In this document: piece after piece, positions 25,042 through 33,769 of the stretch
How positions within the stretch are numbered: position 1 is the stretch's first letter
Layout of the letters: every line of letters begins with the position of its first letter
Assembly (NCBI GenBank): GCA_947313855.1
Contig: CAMZNS010000026.1
Location: forward strand, 13,124 to 77,123
Direction of reading: 5' to 3'
Length of the DNA: 64,000 bases
Source: an uncultured Deferribacteraceae bacterium
GTDB lineage: Bacteria > Chrysiogenota > Deferribacteres > CAMZNJ01
Position numbers and translations under genes: made by a program
The notes under the pieces: model-generated
Told to the model about the DNA's origin: nothing
Seen by the model: the letters and a program-made list of their open reading frames with translations, nothing else
Database searches by the model: none

Positions 25042-25422
25042 TTACGGCTTCATTGCGATAACTTCGATTTCAACTTTGACGTCCATGGGGAGTCGTGCTA
25101 CCTCGACGGCTGTTCGTGCTGGGAACCCTTTGCAGTCTTTGAAGACGCTTTCGTAGGCTTTGTTGACGTCGACGAAGTCGTTGAGGTCGGATAGGAAGAC
25201 GGTTGCTTTCATTACGTTGTCTAGGGTGAGTCCTTCTGCTTCGAGGATACTTTTCACGTTGGCGAGGGATTGCAGACATTGGTCGGCAGCGGTTTCGGGT
25301 ATATTTTTGGTTTCGGGATTGATGGGTAGTTGTCCTGATGTGAAGACCATGTTTCCTACTGTTGTGGCTTGTGAGTATGGTCCGATTGCTGCTGGTGCTG
25401 ATTCTGTGTGTATTCTCTTCAT
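25042..25422 (-). CDS. ridA: RidA family reactive imine/enamine deaminase
   Basis: A 126-residue YjgF/RidA protein. The family pattern is complete: AIGPYSQA near the start, SGQLPINPET, QCLQSLANVKSIL, the catalytic Arg region PARTAVEVARLP and the final VEIEVIA. RidA hydrolyses 2-aminoacrylate and related imines formed by PLP enzymes, which matches metC two genes downstream. AAGGAG precedes ATG 25422. It is the first gene of the ridA-symporter-metC run. Confidence 0.95.
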   Translation of the reverse strand: MKRIHTESAPAAIGPYSQATTVGNMVFTSGQLPINPETKNIPETAADQCLQSLANVKSILEAEGLTLDNVMKATVFLSDLNDFVDVNKAYESVFKDCKGFPARTAVEVARLPMDVKVEIEVIAMKP

Positions 25423-25783
25423 GGTTTGTGCTCCTTGTTGGTGACTAACTTCTAATAGTCGTTAAAATAATTGGCATTACTGTAGTGTAGGGGGGTTATT
25501 CCTATTTGTAAACAGTTTTTTTGTTTTTGCGTGAAAGTTTCGTTCGGTGTTGTGTTGATTAGTTTGTCAACAAGCTAGTTCATTAGCCTACGTGCCTGTG
25601 GTATATCTGTGTAGTTACGTTATATAATATGAAAAAGGGGTGCGATTTGTGTTTGTTGTACTGTTTGGAGGTGGAGATTTTAGGTATTGCCCAATCTCCC
25701 CTTACTATGTATACTACAGCGTTATTGCATGTGTTACATGTGTTACAAATATTCAAAAACTATAACTATCAGGTGTTATTTTT
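25423..25783. other. Intergenic region, divergent ridA / TPR-CHAT gene
   Basis: 361 bp, AT-rich, no supported gene. A good -10 box (TATAAT, 25,623-25,628) lacks a convincing -35. Direct repeats of ATGTGTTAC occur near 25,730-25,745. Confidence 0.5.
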
Positions 25784-28700
25784 ATGCTTTCCCCCCATTG
25801 TTTGACGAAAAGGCTCCCAAAGTATTTTGCTTCCCCCTTGGTGTTTCTGTTTATGTGGCTGTCTGTGTTGCCCACAGTGTTGCCCACAGCTTTTGCTGAA
25901 GGGGTGGATGGGGGTGCCAACAACAGTAGCTCCGACCTTGCACCCTTGGACTTACAAGTGTCTATCAGCAACAGTGTGCCTGACGTTATTATCGACAAAA
26001 AGGCAGTTGCCAAATTCCAAAAATACATAACCAAGCTTCAGAGCTCTTTGAACGATGCCAATGAGAATTTTGCTGAGGGTAAATATAAAAAGTCGGGGAA
26101 ACTGTTTGCGGATGCGGCAATCCAGATTGAGAAAACGGATAGACCCGACAACCTAAAACTATTCGCAATACACTATTCGGCGGCGTATTCATTCTACCTT
26201 ACGGGCAACACGGGTGCCACCATTGCCCACATTAATTCGGCGTTGGACAACTTAGGGCGATACCGTGCAAAGGGTAGGTTTGCTGAGGTAGATGAAGGGG
26301 TGGACTCAGGGGTAGATGGTGCCACGCAGGAGAGTATCAAACGTGCCGAAATGGAGTCGTACTACATCCTAGGCGACGCACTCATCGCCGAAAACATGAT
26401 TAGTCAGGGGCAACAAGCTTTGCTAAGTGCGATAAATCTTGCTGACGAAATCAATGAAGAGCCGTTTGCACGCTCCGTGAATTGGCGACTGTTTCAGGAG
26501 CAGTCCAAGCATGGTGATCAAGAGGAAGCACTGGTAACGCTAAACAGGTCGTTGAACTACTATCAGCGAGACAAAAACGATTTCATGATAGCCACAACCC
26601 TCTATCAAAAAGGTGTGATTCAGTTGGACAACAACGACTACAGTGCGTCGTACCGGTCGTTTAGCAACGCCATTAGTATTGCCAAAAATCACGGCTACCT
26701 AGAACTACTAGGTCGATCGTACATGGGGCTCTCAGAATCATCCTTGGGGATCGGTAGCTACTACAACGCTGCCATGAACCTAGAAAACGCCATCGACATT
26801 GTGGTTTCAGCGGAGATGAGCGACGTTTACCTCCCCTCAAGCAGGAAGCTCATCAACATCTACCGACTCATCGGGGAGTACGAAAAAGCACTCTACATCT
26901 CCGACAAAAGGGTGCAGTTTGCCATCGAACAGCAAAACACAACACTCGAAGCACAGCTGTACGTGGAGAAGGGGGACACATACCGATACGACAACGACCT
27001 ACACAACGCCACACTACTCTACATGGCAGCAATCAGTACCATCAAAAATGCTCAAGGTGTGGGGCTATCCGCAAAAGACAAAGACGAAAACAGCATCACA
27101 CTAGGAGACACCTACTACAAACTAACAACAGCGTACAGCGAAATGGGGGACACAACCAAAACAGAAATATACGCACTAGAAGCCATTGTTGCACTCAACA
27201 ACCTCAAAGACAAACGAGTAACAGAAGTCTACACTACCCTAGGGAATACCTACCTAACACTACACCTCTACTCGCAAGCAACAAACACACTAAACACAGC
27301 CCTCAAAATGAGCGACAAATATGGGCAAGGTAACCAAAAACCATACATCTACGAACGACTAGGACTCGGCTACAAAGCCATGGGTGACGTGAAACAAAGT
27401 ATTGCACTGCTGGAAAAATCACTCAACCTAAGGCAAGACTACACAGTGGCAACATCGCTGGGAGCACTCTACATTCTAGAAGGGAGCCTCGACAAAGGAA
27501 CAAAAATACTCGCCGATGCCGTGGACTACTACAACTCAACCACAAACCAAATCATGCAAGCCAATAGCCGATACAACTACGCAGTAGCAAACCTCAAAGG
27601 GGGGAACTATGTCGCCGCAATGAGCAACATCCAAATAGCTCATAACATCGACAGAAAGATGGGCGGAAACAATGGCGACAACATACTTGTCGCACAAGAC
27701 CTCTACACCAAAGCTGCCATTCAATACTACACCAACAACTTCGCCGACAGCATCACAAACGCAAACTCAGCAACAAGAATTGTAGAAAAACTTATCGGCG
27801 AAGGGAACGTCTCTGTGGTGGACGGATACAAAACCATGATTAGGCAGATACAACACCTAAAAATAGCATCCGCAATCAGAAACAACGACACAGTAACAGC
27901 TCTCAGAGCTGGCGAGTACCTCAACCTCCTAGACCTACCACAAGGGTACGCAAACTTTAACCTAAAGACACTGCAACAAGCACTCAACAGTAGCGAAATA
28001 ATGTTCGCCTTCCTACCCGCGGACGTCAACACACAAGACGGACTACTAGACACAGCAGTCATAACCATTACACGTACAACAGTCGCAGGTGATATTGTCG
28101 CCCTACCCCTGCAAAAAACCAAGGGGAGCAAACTCAAAACAACACTACAACCACTACTCGTCGAACAGCTCTCCTCACCAACACCATACCGATTCGACTA
28201 CCCCTACACCGATATCGCTCGAGGGGCAGAGATTATCGGCAATCAGAGAAATCCGCAGAACAGCCAACTCCTCTACCAAAACCTGATGCAACCATACGAA
28301 GCAGACAAACAGCTTGAGGGCAAAGTAATCTGGTTTTACGCCGTATCGGTATACAGCCAAATAGATTTCGAAATGCTACAAAGAAAGGACAATACCCTGC
28401 TAGCACAGTCCAACAGGATAGTTTACACCCCATCCATTGCACCTCTGGGAGCTGAACCAAAATATGTGGAGGCAAGGCGACAGCTAAACCGAACAGTCGT
28501 CGTGGCAGACAAGGGGGTGGCAGCCAAAGGGAAAAACTACCATATCGAAAATGTATCAACATACCTGCTAGCACTGGAAGAAGCCACACACATGGGGGTA
28601 ACAACAAACTATTTTGAAGGAAACATGGCTCTTGGGGCCCTGTACAACTCCCTGAAAATGAGAAATAACGGGAATACACAGAAAATCTTACCACCAAAAA

Positions 28701-29353
28701 TGACCGCTGAAGGACTCAGTAGATACATACCAAACAGCAGACTAGCAATAATCTCAACCAACAACATCATACTAAACGAAAGCCTCGACGATACCGTGGA
28801 AAGCATACAAAACATCTCCCTACCCGAGGACTACCACTACATAAACACTGTAATACTCAATCAGTGCCGTGAGTTTGGTGGTGCAGGTATGCTGAGCTAC
28901 CTTGAAACAACAGCACCCTTCGCTGGAAACGAGGATACTGGCAACGATGCTGGGGGAGTTGCAGGGAAACATGCGAAACCGTCACAGTACTTCATGAGGT
29001 ACAGCGAACTCTCCGGACTACCACTGGGGGGCAACATTATCGTTATGCCAAATTGCGTAGATACGCCGAACTTCCGATGGAACATGGGCAACGTAAGATC
29101 TATCCCAACAGCACTCTACTTCGCACAAGCATCGACACTGCTGAGAAACGTTGCGGACGCAGACGAAAGTAGTCGCATCTTCATGACGCAATACATGTAC
29201 GAAGCGTTTCAAGAGGGACAAAACGGGGTAGACGCCTTACACACGGTGCAAGAACGCTACATGAACGGGGCACTAGGGGCAGACCTGACCGATCCGAAGT
29301 ACTGGAACAAGTTTAGGGTGTATGCAAACATCTACAGACAACGAACACCCTAA
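25784..29353 (+). CDS. Secreted TPR protein with a C-terminal CHAT-like domain lacking the catalytic His
   Basis: A 1,189-residue protein with a signal peptide ending near TAFA (about residue 38), then at least ten tetratricopeptide repeats (about 75-720) and a C-terminal CHAT (caspase HetF-associated TPR) domain (about 730-1185). CHAT landmarks are visible: LLYQNLMQPY, the Y-P-S-like strand YTPS, the L-E-E-A segment, a strand ending in the Cys motif (ILNQCREFGG, Cys 1028) and the closing ALHTVQERYM with YWNKF. The usual ATHG catalytic His is Asn (STNN, Asn 993), so a normal Cys-His dyad seems absent. Start ATG 25784 follows AGGTG. Its stop overlaps that of the convergent PTS-like gene. Function is unknown; a periplasmic scaffold or degenerate protease is possible. 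Confidence 0.8.
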   Translation: MLSPHCLTKRLPKYFASPLVFLFMWLSVLPTVLPTAFAEGVDGGANNSSSDLAPLDLQVSISNSVPDVIIDKKAVAKFQKYITKLQSSLNDANENFAEGKYKKSGKLFADAAIQIEKTDRPDNLKLFAIHYSAAYSFYLTGNTGATIAHINSALDNLGRYRAKGRFAEVDEGVDSGVDGATQESIKRAEMESYYILGDALIAENMISQGQQALLSAINLADEINEEPFARSVNWRLFQEQSKHGDQEEALVTLNRSLNYYQRDKNDFMIATTLYQKGVIQLDNNDYSASYRSFSNAISIAKNHGYLELLGRSYMGLSESSLGIGSYYNAAMNLENAIDIVVSAEMSDVYLPSSRKLINIYRLIGEYEKALYISDKRVQFAIEQQNTTLEAQLYVEKGDTYRYDNDLHNATLLYMAAISTIKNAQGVGLSAKDKDENSITLGDTYYKLTTAYSEMGDTTKTEIYALEAIVALNNLKDKRVTEVYTTLGNTYLTLHLYSQATNTLNTALKMSDKYGQGNQKPYIYERLGLGYKAMGDVKQSIALLEKSLNLRQDYTVATSLGALYILEGSLDKGTKILADAVDYYNSTTNQIMQANSRYNYAVANLKGGNYVAAMSNIQIAHNIDRKMGGNNGDNILVAQDLYTKAAIQYYTNNFADSITNANSATRIVEKLIGEGNVSVVDGYKTMIRQIQHLKIASAIRNNDTVTALRAGEYLNLLDLPQGYANFNLKTLQQALNSSEIMFAFLPADVNTQDGLLDTAVITITRTTVAGDIVALPLQKTKGSKLKTTLQPLLVEQLSSPTPYRFDYPYTDIARGAEIIGNQRNPQNSQLLYQNLMQPYEADKQLEGKVIWFYAVSVYSQIDFEMLQRKDNTLLAQSNRIVYTPSIAPLGAEPKYVEARRQLNRTVVVADKGVAAKGKNYHIENVSTYLLALEEATHMGVTTNYFEGNMALGALYNSLKMRNNGNTQKILPPKMTAEGLSRYIPNSRLAIISTNNIILNESLDDTVESIQNISLPEDYHYINTVILNQCREFGGAGMLSYLETTAPFAGNEDTGNDAGGVAGKHAKPSQYFMRYSELSGLPLGGNIIVMPNCVDTPNFRWNMGNVRSIPTALYFAQASTLLRNVADADESSRIFMTQYMYEAFQEGQNGVDALHTVQERYMNGALGADLTDPKYWNKFRVYANIYRQRTP

Positions 29354-31170
29354 GGGAACATGGGCGTGGTAACATGATCGTGGTGTCCCGAGCTGGACTC
29401 CCGAACCAATGACGACAAGGCGGTAGCACACTTGCCTGTGTAAAGAATCTGCACAGTGTTCCCCCGAACAATAATACCAGTAGCTCCAAGGTTTAACTTC
29501 CAAAGGGATGAAGCCGCAACGAGACTACTATTCACCACAGCGGCAACGATGGTGTTGTGGAATGTGCTCAAGCTGACAATATTCTCCCGACCACCTAGGG
29601 CGTGGCTAATATCCGCGTAGGAGAGAACTGCATCTTTGGTGCTCGCGTCTTCGGTGCTCGCATCTTCGGTGCTCGCATCTTCGGTGCTCGCATCTTTGGT
29701 GATCGCATCTTTGGTGATCGCATCTTCTAGCCCCTTGCTGCGAGACCCATACGCCCACGAAGCAGTATGCACACCATTTATCTTGCCCGTTTTAATATCG
29801 AAAAACCGACCGCTATCCTCCCCCAAAGAACATGTGGTAGGCACCTTAGGGTTTAACGTCGAAAGAATAACGTTGAAACCCTTGCCAGGGGCACTAATCC
29901 TCAACTTCGCAATGAGAACGCGGAACGTGGTGTACACAAAAATACTGTACAAAATACCCACGAACACAAGGCGGAAAAGGGAACCACCAAAACCACCATC
30001 AACAATGGAAGGGATCGCACTAAACATAAGCAGAAGACTATCGGAGTGGATGTGAATATGAGCCAAATCCGACACAACAGAACCCAAACCCGAAAATAAA
30101 ATATGCACAACATACAAAATAGGAGACAAAAAGATTAACAAAAAACCGATGGTACTAGTGTAGCCAGTGAGAAGGATGGTGAAAAAGCCACCAAGGAAAA
30201 TTATGCGGTAAGAGGAACGAACACTACGATGGATGGAGTGGTAGATGGCAAGGATAGCAGACGCAAGGGCGAAATCTGACAGCATGTTAGGAGCTATGCC
30301 ACTCTGAACCAAAGGAACAGTATCACTAACACCACCACCAGCCACACCAACGGTGTACATACCGTTCAGGTAGCCGTAACTAATCTCAATGGAGCTGATA
30401 GGATAAAGACCAGCAGAGGAAAGAGCATGAGTAAGGGAACCATAAACAAATAACGACAGGTGCGGGAAGGTAGACAAATGATGCAAAACAGTATCGTTGG
30501 TCGCGTAAACGAAGTACTGAACAAAAGGCAGAACCGTCGAAAATAGGGCACTAGTCAAAATAGAAACGATGATAGCAACAAAAACCACCAAGACGAAGCG
30601 ACTCAATATAAAAGGGGAAGGGGACGATACCGATGTAAATAACACCGCACGACTGTAAACAAATGCACCAAGACCACCCGAAACAATACCAACAAGAATA
30701 CCCATATCTAACGCAGGGAAACCGAAAACACTAATGAAATGAAGGGGCGTTTGGATCGTATGGGGCATGGACATAATAAATATGGAACTAACAGAGAGCA
30801 TCTCCTTGGTAATCCCAAAAATAAGACCAGTAAAATAGTTGACCAAAATAAAAATAAACAGTGAAGTAGCACCGCCAGCAAGAGCACTGCGAGACCATGC
30901 CGCACCGATAATAATAGCGAAAATAACACTAATATTGCCCAGTATCCACCAACCAGTACCGCCAACTAGTTGGGAGAGGGACTGAGCCGATGAAAAACTC
31001 GGCGTGAAAACACTGCCGACGCAACCAACAAGAATGAGTGCACCAGCGATGGGCAAAACAGCAATGGAAGCGATAATAGCAGCAGAGAGCTTGCCAAAAT
31101 TGTCTTGATATGAGAAACGCCATGACTGTTGCCATCGCCATGGGGCTAGGGGGGTTGTTCGTTTAAGCAT
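29350..31170 (-). CDS. Degenerate glucose-type PTS permease (IIC-IIB), phosphorylatable Cys missing
   Basis: A 606-residue protein with about ten membrane helices matching the PTS EIIC domain of the glucose/N-acetylglucosamine family (LPIAGALIL near the start, GFPALDMGILVG, a FVYGSL helix, SPILYVVH) and a C-terminal EIIB-like domain (LGGRENIVSL, ending IIVRGNTVQILY). Key sites are lost. The EIIB motif D-A-C-x-T-R-L-R is S-T-F-H-N-T-I-V, with Phe 537 in place of the phospho-Cys, and the EIIC motif G-I-T-E-P-I-E-F is GYTSTIGF, without its Glu. It therefore cannot work as a standard phosphotransferase. The linker carries a DAITKDASTED repeat. Start ATG 31170 follows AGGTG. A new transport or sensory role is inferred; loss of function cannot be excluded, but the frame is open. 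Confidence 0.75.
   Translation of the reverse strand: MLKRTTPLAPWRWQQSWRFSYQDNFGKLSAAIIASIAVLPIAGALILVGCVGSVFTPSFSSAQSLSQLVGGTGWWILGNISVIFAIIIGAAWSRSALAGGATSLFIFILVNYFTGLIFGITKEMLSVSSIFIMSMPHTIQTPLHFISVFGFPALDMGILVGIVSGGLGAFVYSRAVLFTSVSSPSPFILSRFVLVVFVAIIVSILTSALFSTVLPFVQYFVYATNDTVLHHLSTFPHLSLFVYGSLTHALSSAGLYPISSIEISYGYLNGMYTVGVAGGGVSDTVPLVQSGIAPNMLSDFALASAILAIYHSIHRSVRSSYRIIFLGGFFTILLTGYTSTIGFLLIFLSPILYVVHILFSGLGSVVSDLAHIHIHSDSLLLMFSAIPSIVDGGFGGSLFRLVFVGILYSIFVYTTFRVLIAKLRISAPGKGFNVILSTLNPKVPTTCSLGEDSGRFFDIKTGKINGVHTASWAYGSRSKGLEDAITKDAITKDASTEDASTEDASTEDASTKDAVLSYADISHALGGRENIVSLSTFHNTIVAAVVNSSLVAASSLWKLNLGATGIIVRGNTVQILYTGKCATALSSLVRESSSGHHDHVTTPMFP
29633..29725 (-). repeat. In-frame 15-bp repeat in the PTS-like gene
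   Basis: Six or so 15-bp units (GGTGCTCGCATCTTC and variants) encoding Asp-Ala-Ser/Ile-Thr-Lys/Glu between the IIC-like and IIB-like domains. Confidence 0.9.
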
Positions 31171-31547
31171 AGGCACCTACTAGGTAGATTTAGCATGCAA
31201 CGGGGTGGGGGGCAGTGCAGGGTAGGTAGTGCAGGTTAAGGCAGTGGCACGGTGCAGTGTAATGCGGAATAATGCAGCGACACGGTGCAGTGCGGAATAA
31301 TGTAGCGGCAGTACCAATAAATATGGCGTAACCCACGTGTTGTCATGTAAAAATACATGGATTTAATACTGCAGTGTAGCACCTATTAATTTAAAAGTAA
31401 ACACGTCTTTATAATTTTATTGTGGTGGGGAAAGAACCCCTAAAACAATACATCAGAGTATATCTTACAATTTAATATTTATTATAAACTAATGTTTTGT
31501 TACCAATAGTAAAACACATTTCTAATATTTTAGATCGTTTGCGACAC
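31171..31547. repeat. Intergenic region with GTGCAGTG array
   Basis: No gene seen. From about 31,195 to 31,320 units of GCAGTG/GTGCAGTGCGGAATAAT recur irregularly; the rest (31,321-31,547) is AT-rich, with a small GGGG-CCCC hairpin near 31,425 that has no T-run on the side needed for termination of the lapB-like gene. Confidence 0.65.
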
Positions 31548-32480
31548 CTACTCCCCCCTTGTTATGGAGGCGTATTCGGTCATTAGTGCGTGTACGCCGT
31601 GTTCATGTCCGTGTTTCGATGTGTACTGGGTGAGAACCTCACGAGCTTGCACAAATTTCTGCAGATCCATCAATTTGGAGGCGTAGTAGCGATAGATGTA
31701 GGGGTTGCTGTTGTTGTTGTCGTTGCTGTTGACATATTTTTGGCATGCTTTGATGGTGTAGTTGTTTTCGGTGGGTGCCATCAGTCTGTGAACGGATTCC
31801 AGTAGTGAGCCGGCGGTGAATAGTGGTGTGTTGAGGTATTTGTCCATGTGACGCTGGAATTTGGCAGGTTTTTCGGTTTCGATGTAGTGTTTGAGGAGTT
31901 CGAAGTGTATTGTGGGGTTGTTTTCGTATTGCACCAGCAGTTTTTGCAATCCGCGTCCACGTCCGTTCCCTTTTGTGTTGAGCACTTTTTGGATTGCGAT
32001 ATCCATGTGATCTGTGGGTTTGGCGTCCCCTGTTATCGCTTCTAGGTGCGACAGTGCTTTTTCGGCATTATCGAACTGTCCTAGCTGTTTGTAGGTTTCG
32101 TACATTTGGTTTCGTATTGAGACAGTGATGTGTTGTTTGTCGAGTTGTTTGAGGTAGTGCAGAGCACTGTCGTACTGTTGTAGTTCGAAGAAGCTTTCGA
32201 AAGCGATTTTGGTGGCGAGGTTTTTGAGGTTTCGTGATAGTTCGCTGTAGAGTGGTGATCCGCTACGCAGGATGTCTTCGCAGATGAGTGCGGCACCTTT
32301 GTGCATGGAGTTGTTTCGGAGTATTATTGCGGACATTAGGTAGAGGTTTGGGTTTGTGGTGATGAGTTGTTTGTTTCGTTCGATGTAGGCTAGAGTTTTT
32401 TGGTCGTTCCCTTCGAGGGAGTGCAGTAGTCCTTCGAACAGGGTGCTGTCCAGAGTGATGTTGTTGTTTTTGTTGAACAT
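31548..32480 (-). CDS. LapB-like TPR protein
   Basis: A 310-residue protein of helical TPR-like repeats. The first 65 residues follow the LapB (YciM) pattern: a G-L-L-x-x-L-E-G-N-D repeat, then an R-N-N...ICEDIL segment equivalent to the LapB R-R-x-G...I-H-Q-x-L-L repeat. LapB controls LPS synthesis by acting on LpxC degradation. The N-terminal membrane anchor and the C-terminal rubredoxin-like zinc domain of E. coli LapB are absent. The gene lies 44 nt after lapA behind CCGGAGG, the same pairing as lapA-lapB elsewhere; the context supports the assignment more than sequence does. Confidence 0.6.
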   Translation of the reverse strand: MFNKNNNITLDSTLFEGLLHSLEGNDQKTLAYIERNKQLITTNPNLYLMSAIILRNNSMHKGAALICEDILRSGSPLYSELSRNLKNLATKIAFESFFELQQYDSALHYLKQLDKQHITVSIRNQMYETYKQLGQFDNAEKALSHLEAITGDAKPTDHMDIAIQKVLNTKGNGRGRGLQKLLVQYENNPTIHFELLKHYIETEKPAKFQRHMDKYLNTPLFTAGSLLESVHRLMAPTENNYTIKACQKYVNSNDNNNSNPYIYRYYASKLMDLQKFVQAREVLTQYTSKHGHEHGVHALMTEYASITRGE

Positions 32481-32524
32481 TATTGTGGTTCCTCCGGTGT
32501 TGATGTTCGGTGTTGTGGTTGGTG

Positions 32525-33229
32525 TTAGATTTGGGTACCTTTTTTGCTTGCGTACCCCATATTTTTTTTAGTTTTTTGATTATCCTTCTTGTTTTTGGAT
32601 TTTTTGTTAGCGTCTTTGTTAGCGTCTTTGTTTTCGTCTTTGTTAGCGTCTTTGTTAGCGTCTTTGTTAGCGTCTTTGTTAGCGTCTTTGTTTTCGTCTT
32701 TGTTTTCGTCTTTGCTAGTATTTTTGTTGGATTTTTTGTTGGAGTCAACATTTGGTGCGACGTCGGCATTTACGCTGAGGTCGATGTTGTTGGTATTGGT
32801 ATTGGTTTGCGTTGTTGTTTTGTTGTCGGTGATTTTGTTGTCGGTGATTTTGTTGTTGGAGGTTTTGTTTTTGAGTCCGAGGCTGAGGTTGTTCATTGCA
32901 CCGGTGTTGCTTTGTTTTTTGTCTGTGGCGAGGAATCGTTCTTTCAGTGCGAAAATCTCTTTGTCTTTGGTGCGAATAGTTTTGTTGAGTTTGTATTCGT
33001 TGACCCTAGCTTTTACTTTGTTGATTGAGATGTAGACGATGCTTAGTAGTAGTCCTGCACCGAATGATGCGAATACAACGACGAATAGTGGCATTGAGAT
33101 GGGTTCGAGGTTTGTTAGAGGTCCGATGTTTGTGAATAGTACAACATTGACAGAGTTGTAGTTTAGGTATGAGAATAGGAATAGGTAAGAGATTACGAGA
33201 ATTTTGAGTAGTGTTAGTGCGATTTTCAT
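32525..33229 (-). CDS. lapA: LapA-domain inner membrane protein with repeat tail
   Basis: A 234-residue protein with two membrane helices (about 5-25 and 43-66) typical of the LapA (DUF1049) domain, followed by a coiled-coil-like segment (about 68-105) and a long Asn/Lys/Asp-rich tail. LapA acts with LapB in LPS assembly control. ATG 33229 follows GGAGG, so the longer frame to 33394 is rejected. The tail is a 12-bp repeat encoding Lys-Asp-Ala/Glu-Asn (about 32,602-32,726), absent from normal LapA (about 100 residues). Confidence 0.75.
   Translation of the reverse strand: MKIALTLLKILVISYLFLFSYLNYNSVNVVLFTNIGPLTNLEPISMPLFVVVFASFGAGLLLSIVYISINKVKARVNEYKLNKTIRTKDKEIFALKERFLATDKKQSNTGAMNNLSLGLKNKTSNNKITDNKITDNKTTTQTNTNTNNIDLSVNADVAPNVDSNKKSNKNTSKDENKDENKDANKDANKDANKDANKDENKDANKDANKKSKNKKDNQKTKKNMGYASKKGTQI
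32602..32726 (-). repeat. In-frame 12-bp repeat in lapA
   Basis: About ten units TTTGTTAGCGTC / TTTGTTTTCGTC, each encoding Lys-Asp-Ala-Asn or Lys-Asp-Glu-Asn in the cytoplasmic tail. Confidence 0.95.
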
Positions 33230-33242
33230 TTTGTCCTCCGTG

Positions 33243-33743
33243 TTAGGTATTATTGAAGATTGATTGTATAATTTTGAAGCTTTCGTCCATGCTTTGTGAG
33301 ATAACGCGAGTGTTTCCGAGTACAGGCATGAAGTTTGTGTCTCCTTGCCATCGTGGTACGATGTGCATGTGGATATGGTCTGCGATGCCTGCACCGCCGG
33401 CGTTTCCGATGTTGAATCCGATGTTGAATCCGTGTGCGTTCATTTTGGTGGTGAGTCCTTTTGTGATGTCCATAGCGAGTCTGTTCATTTCGGCGATGGT
33501 GTTGTTGTTGAGGTTGTGGAAGGTATTTTCGTGTATGTATGGTACGACCATGACGTGTCCGTTGTTGTAGGGGTATAGGTTCATGACGACGTAGGAGTGT
33601 TCCCCTTTGTGTGCTACGAGGTTGTTGGTGTTGTTGTTTTGGTTGTTTTCCATTGGTGCGAGGCAAAATACGCATTCGTCTTGAGATTTGTCCCTGGCAA
33701 CATATTTGCCACGCCATGGGGAGTGCAGTATGTCAAGGTTCAT
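33243..33743 (-). CDS. HIT-family nucleotide hydrolase/transferase
   Basis: A 166-residue histidine-triad protein with the catalytic HIHMHIV motif (about residue 130) and a CVFC motif (about 24-27) of the zinc-binding HIT branch that resembles Ap4A phosphorylase-like proteins. It would hydrolyse nucleoside phosphoramidates or dinucleoside polyphosphates; the exact substrate is unknown. AAGGAGG precedes ATG 33743, and it ends 13 nt before lapA. A short Asn-rich loop (about 33-42) is inserted. Confidence 0.9.
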   Translation of the reverse strand: MNLDILHSPWRGKYVARDKSQDECVFCLAPMENNQNNNTNNLVAHKGEHSYVVMNLYPYNNGHVMVVPYIHENTFHNLNNNTIAEMNRLAMDITKGLTTKMNAHGFNIGFNIGNAGGAGIADHIHMHIVPRWQGDTNFMPVLGNTRVISQSMDESFKIIQSIFNNT

Positions 33744-33769
33744 GTTTCAGCCTCCTTGCTGTTGTTTGT

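Noticed and set aside
25423-25783. tRNA or small RNA gene in the ridA / TPR-CHAT interval
   Set aside because: No cloverleaf, no CCA end and no strong hairpin with a T-run could be found by eye.
29350-31170. Functional glucose PTS transporter
   Set aside because: The IIB phospho-Cys and the IIC Glu motif are absent, so a standard phosphotransferase call would mislead.
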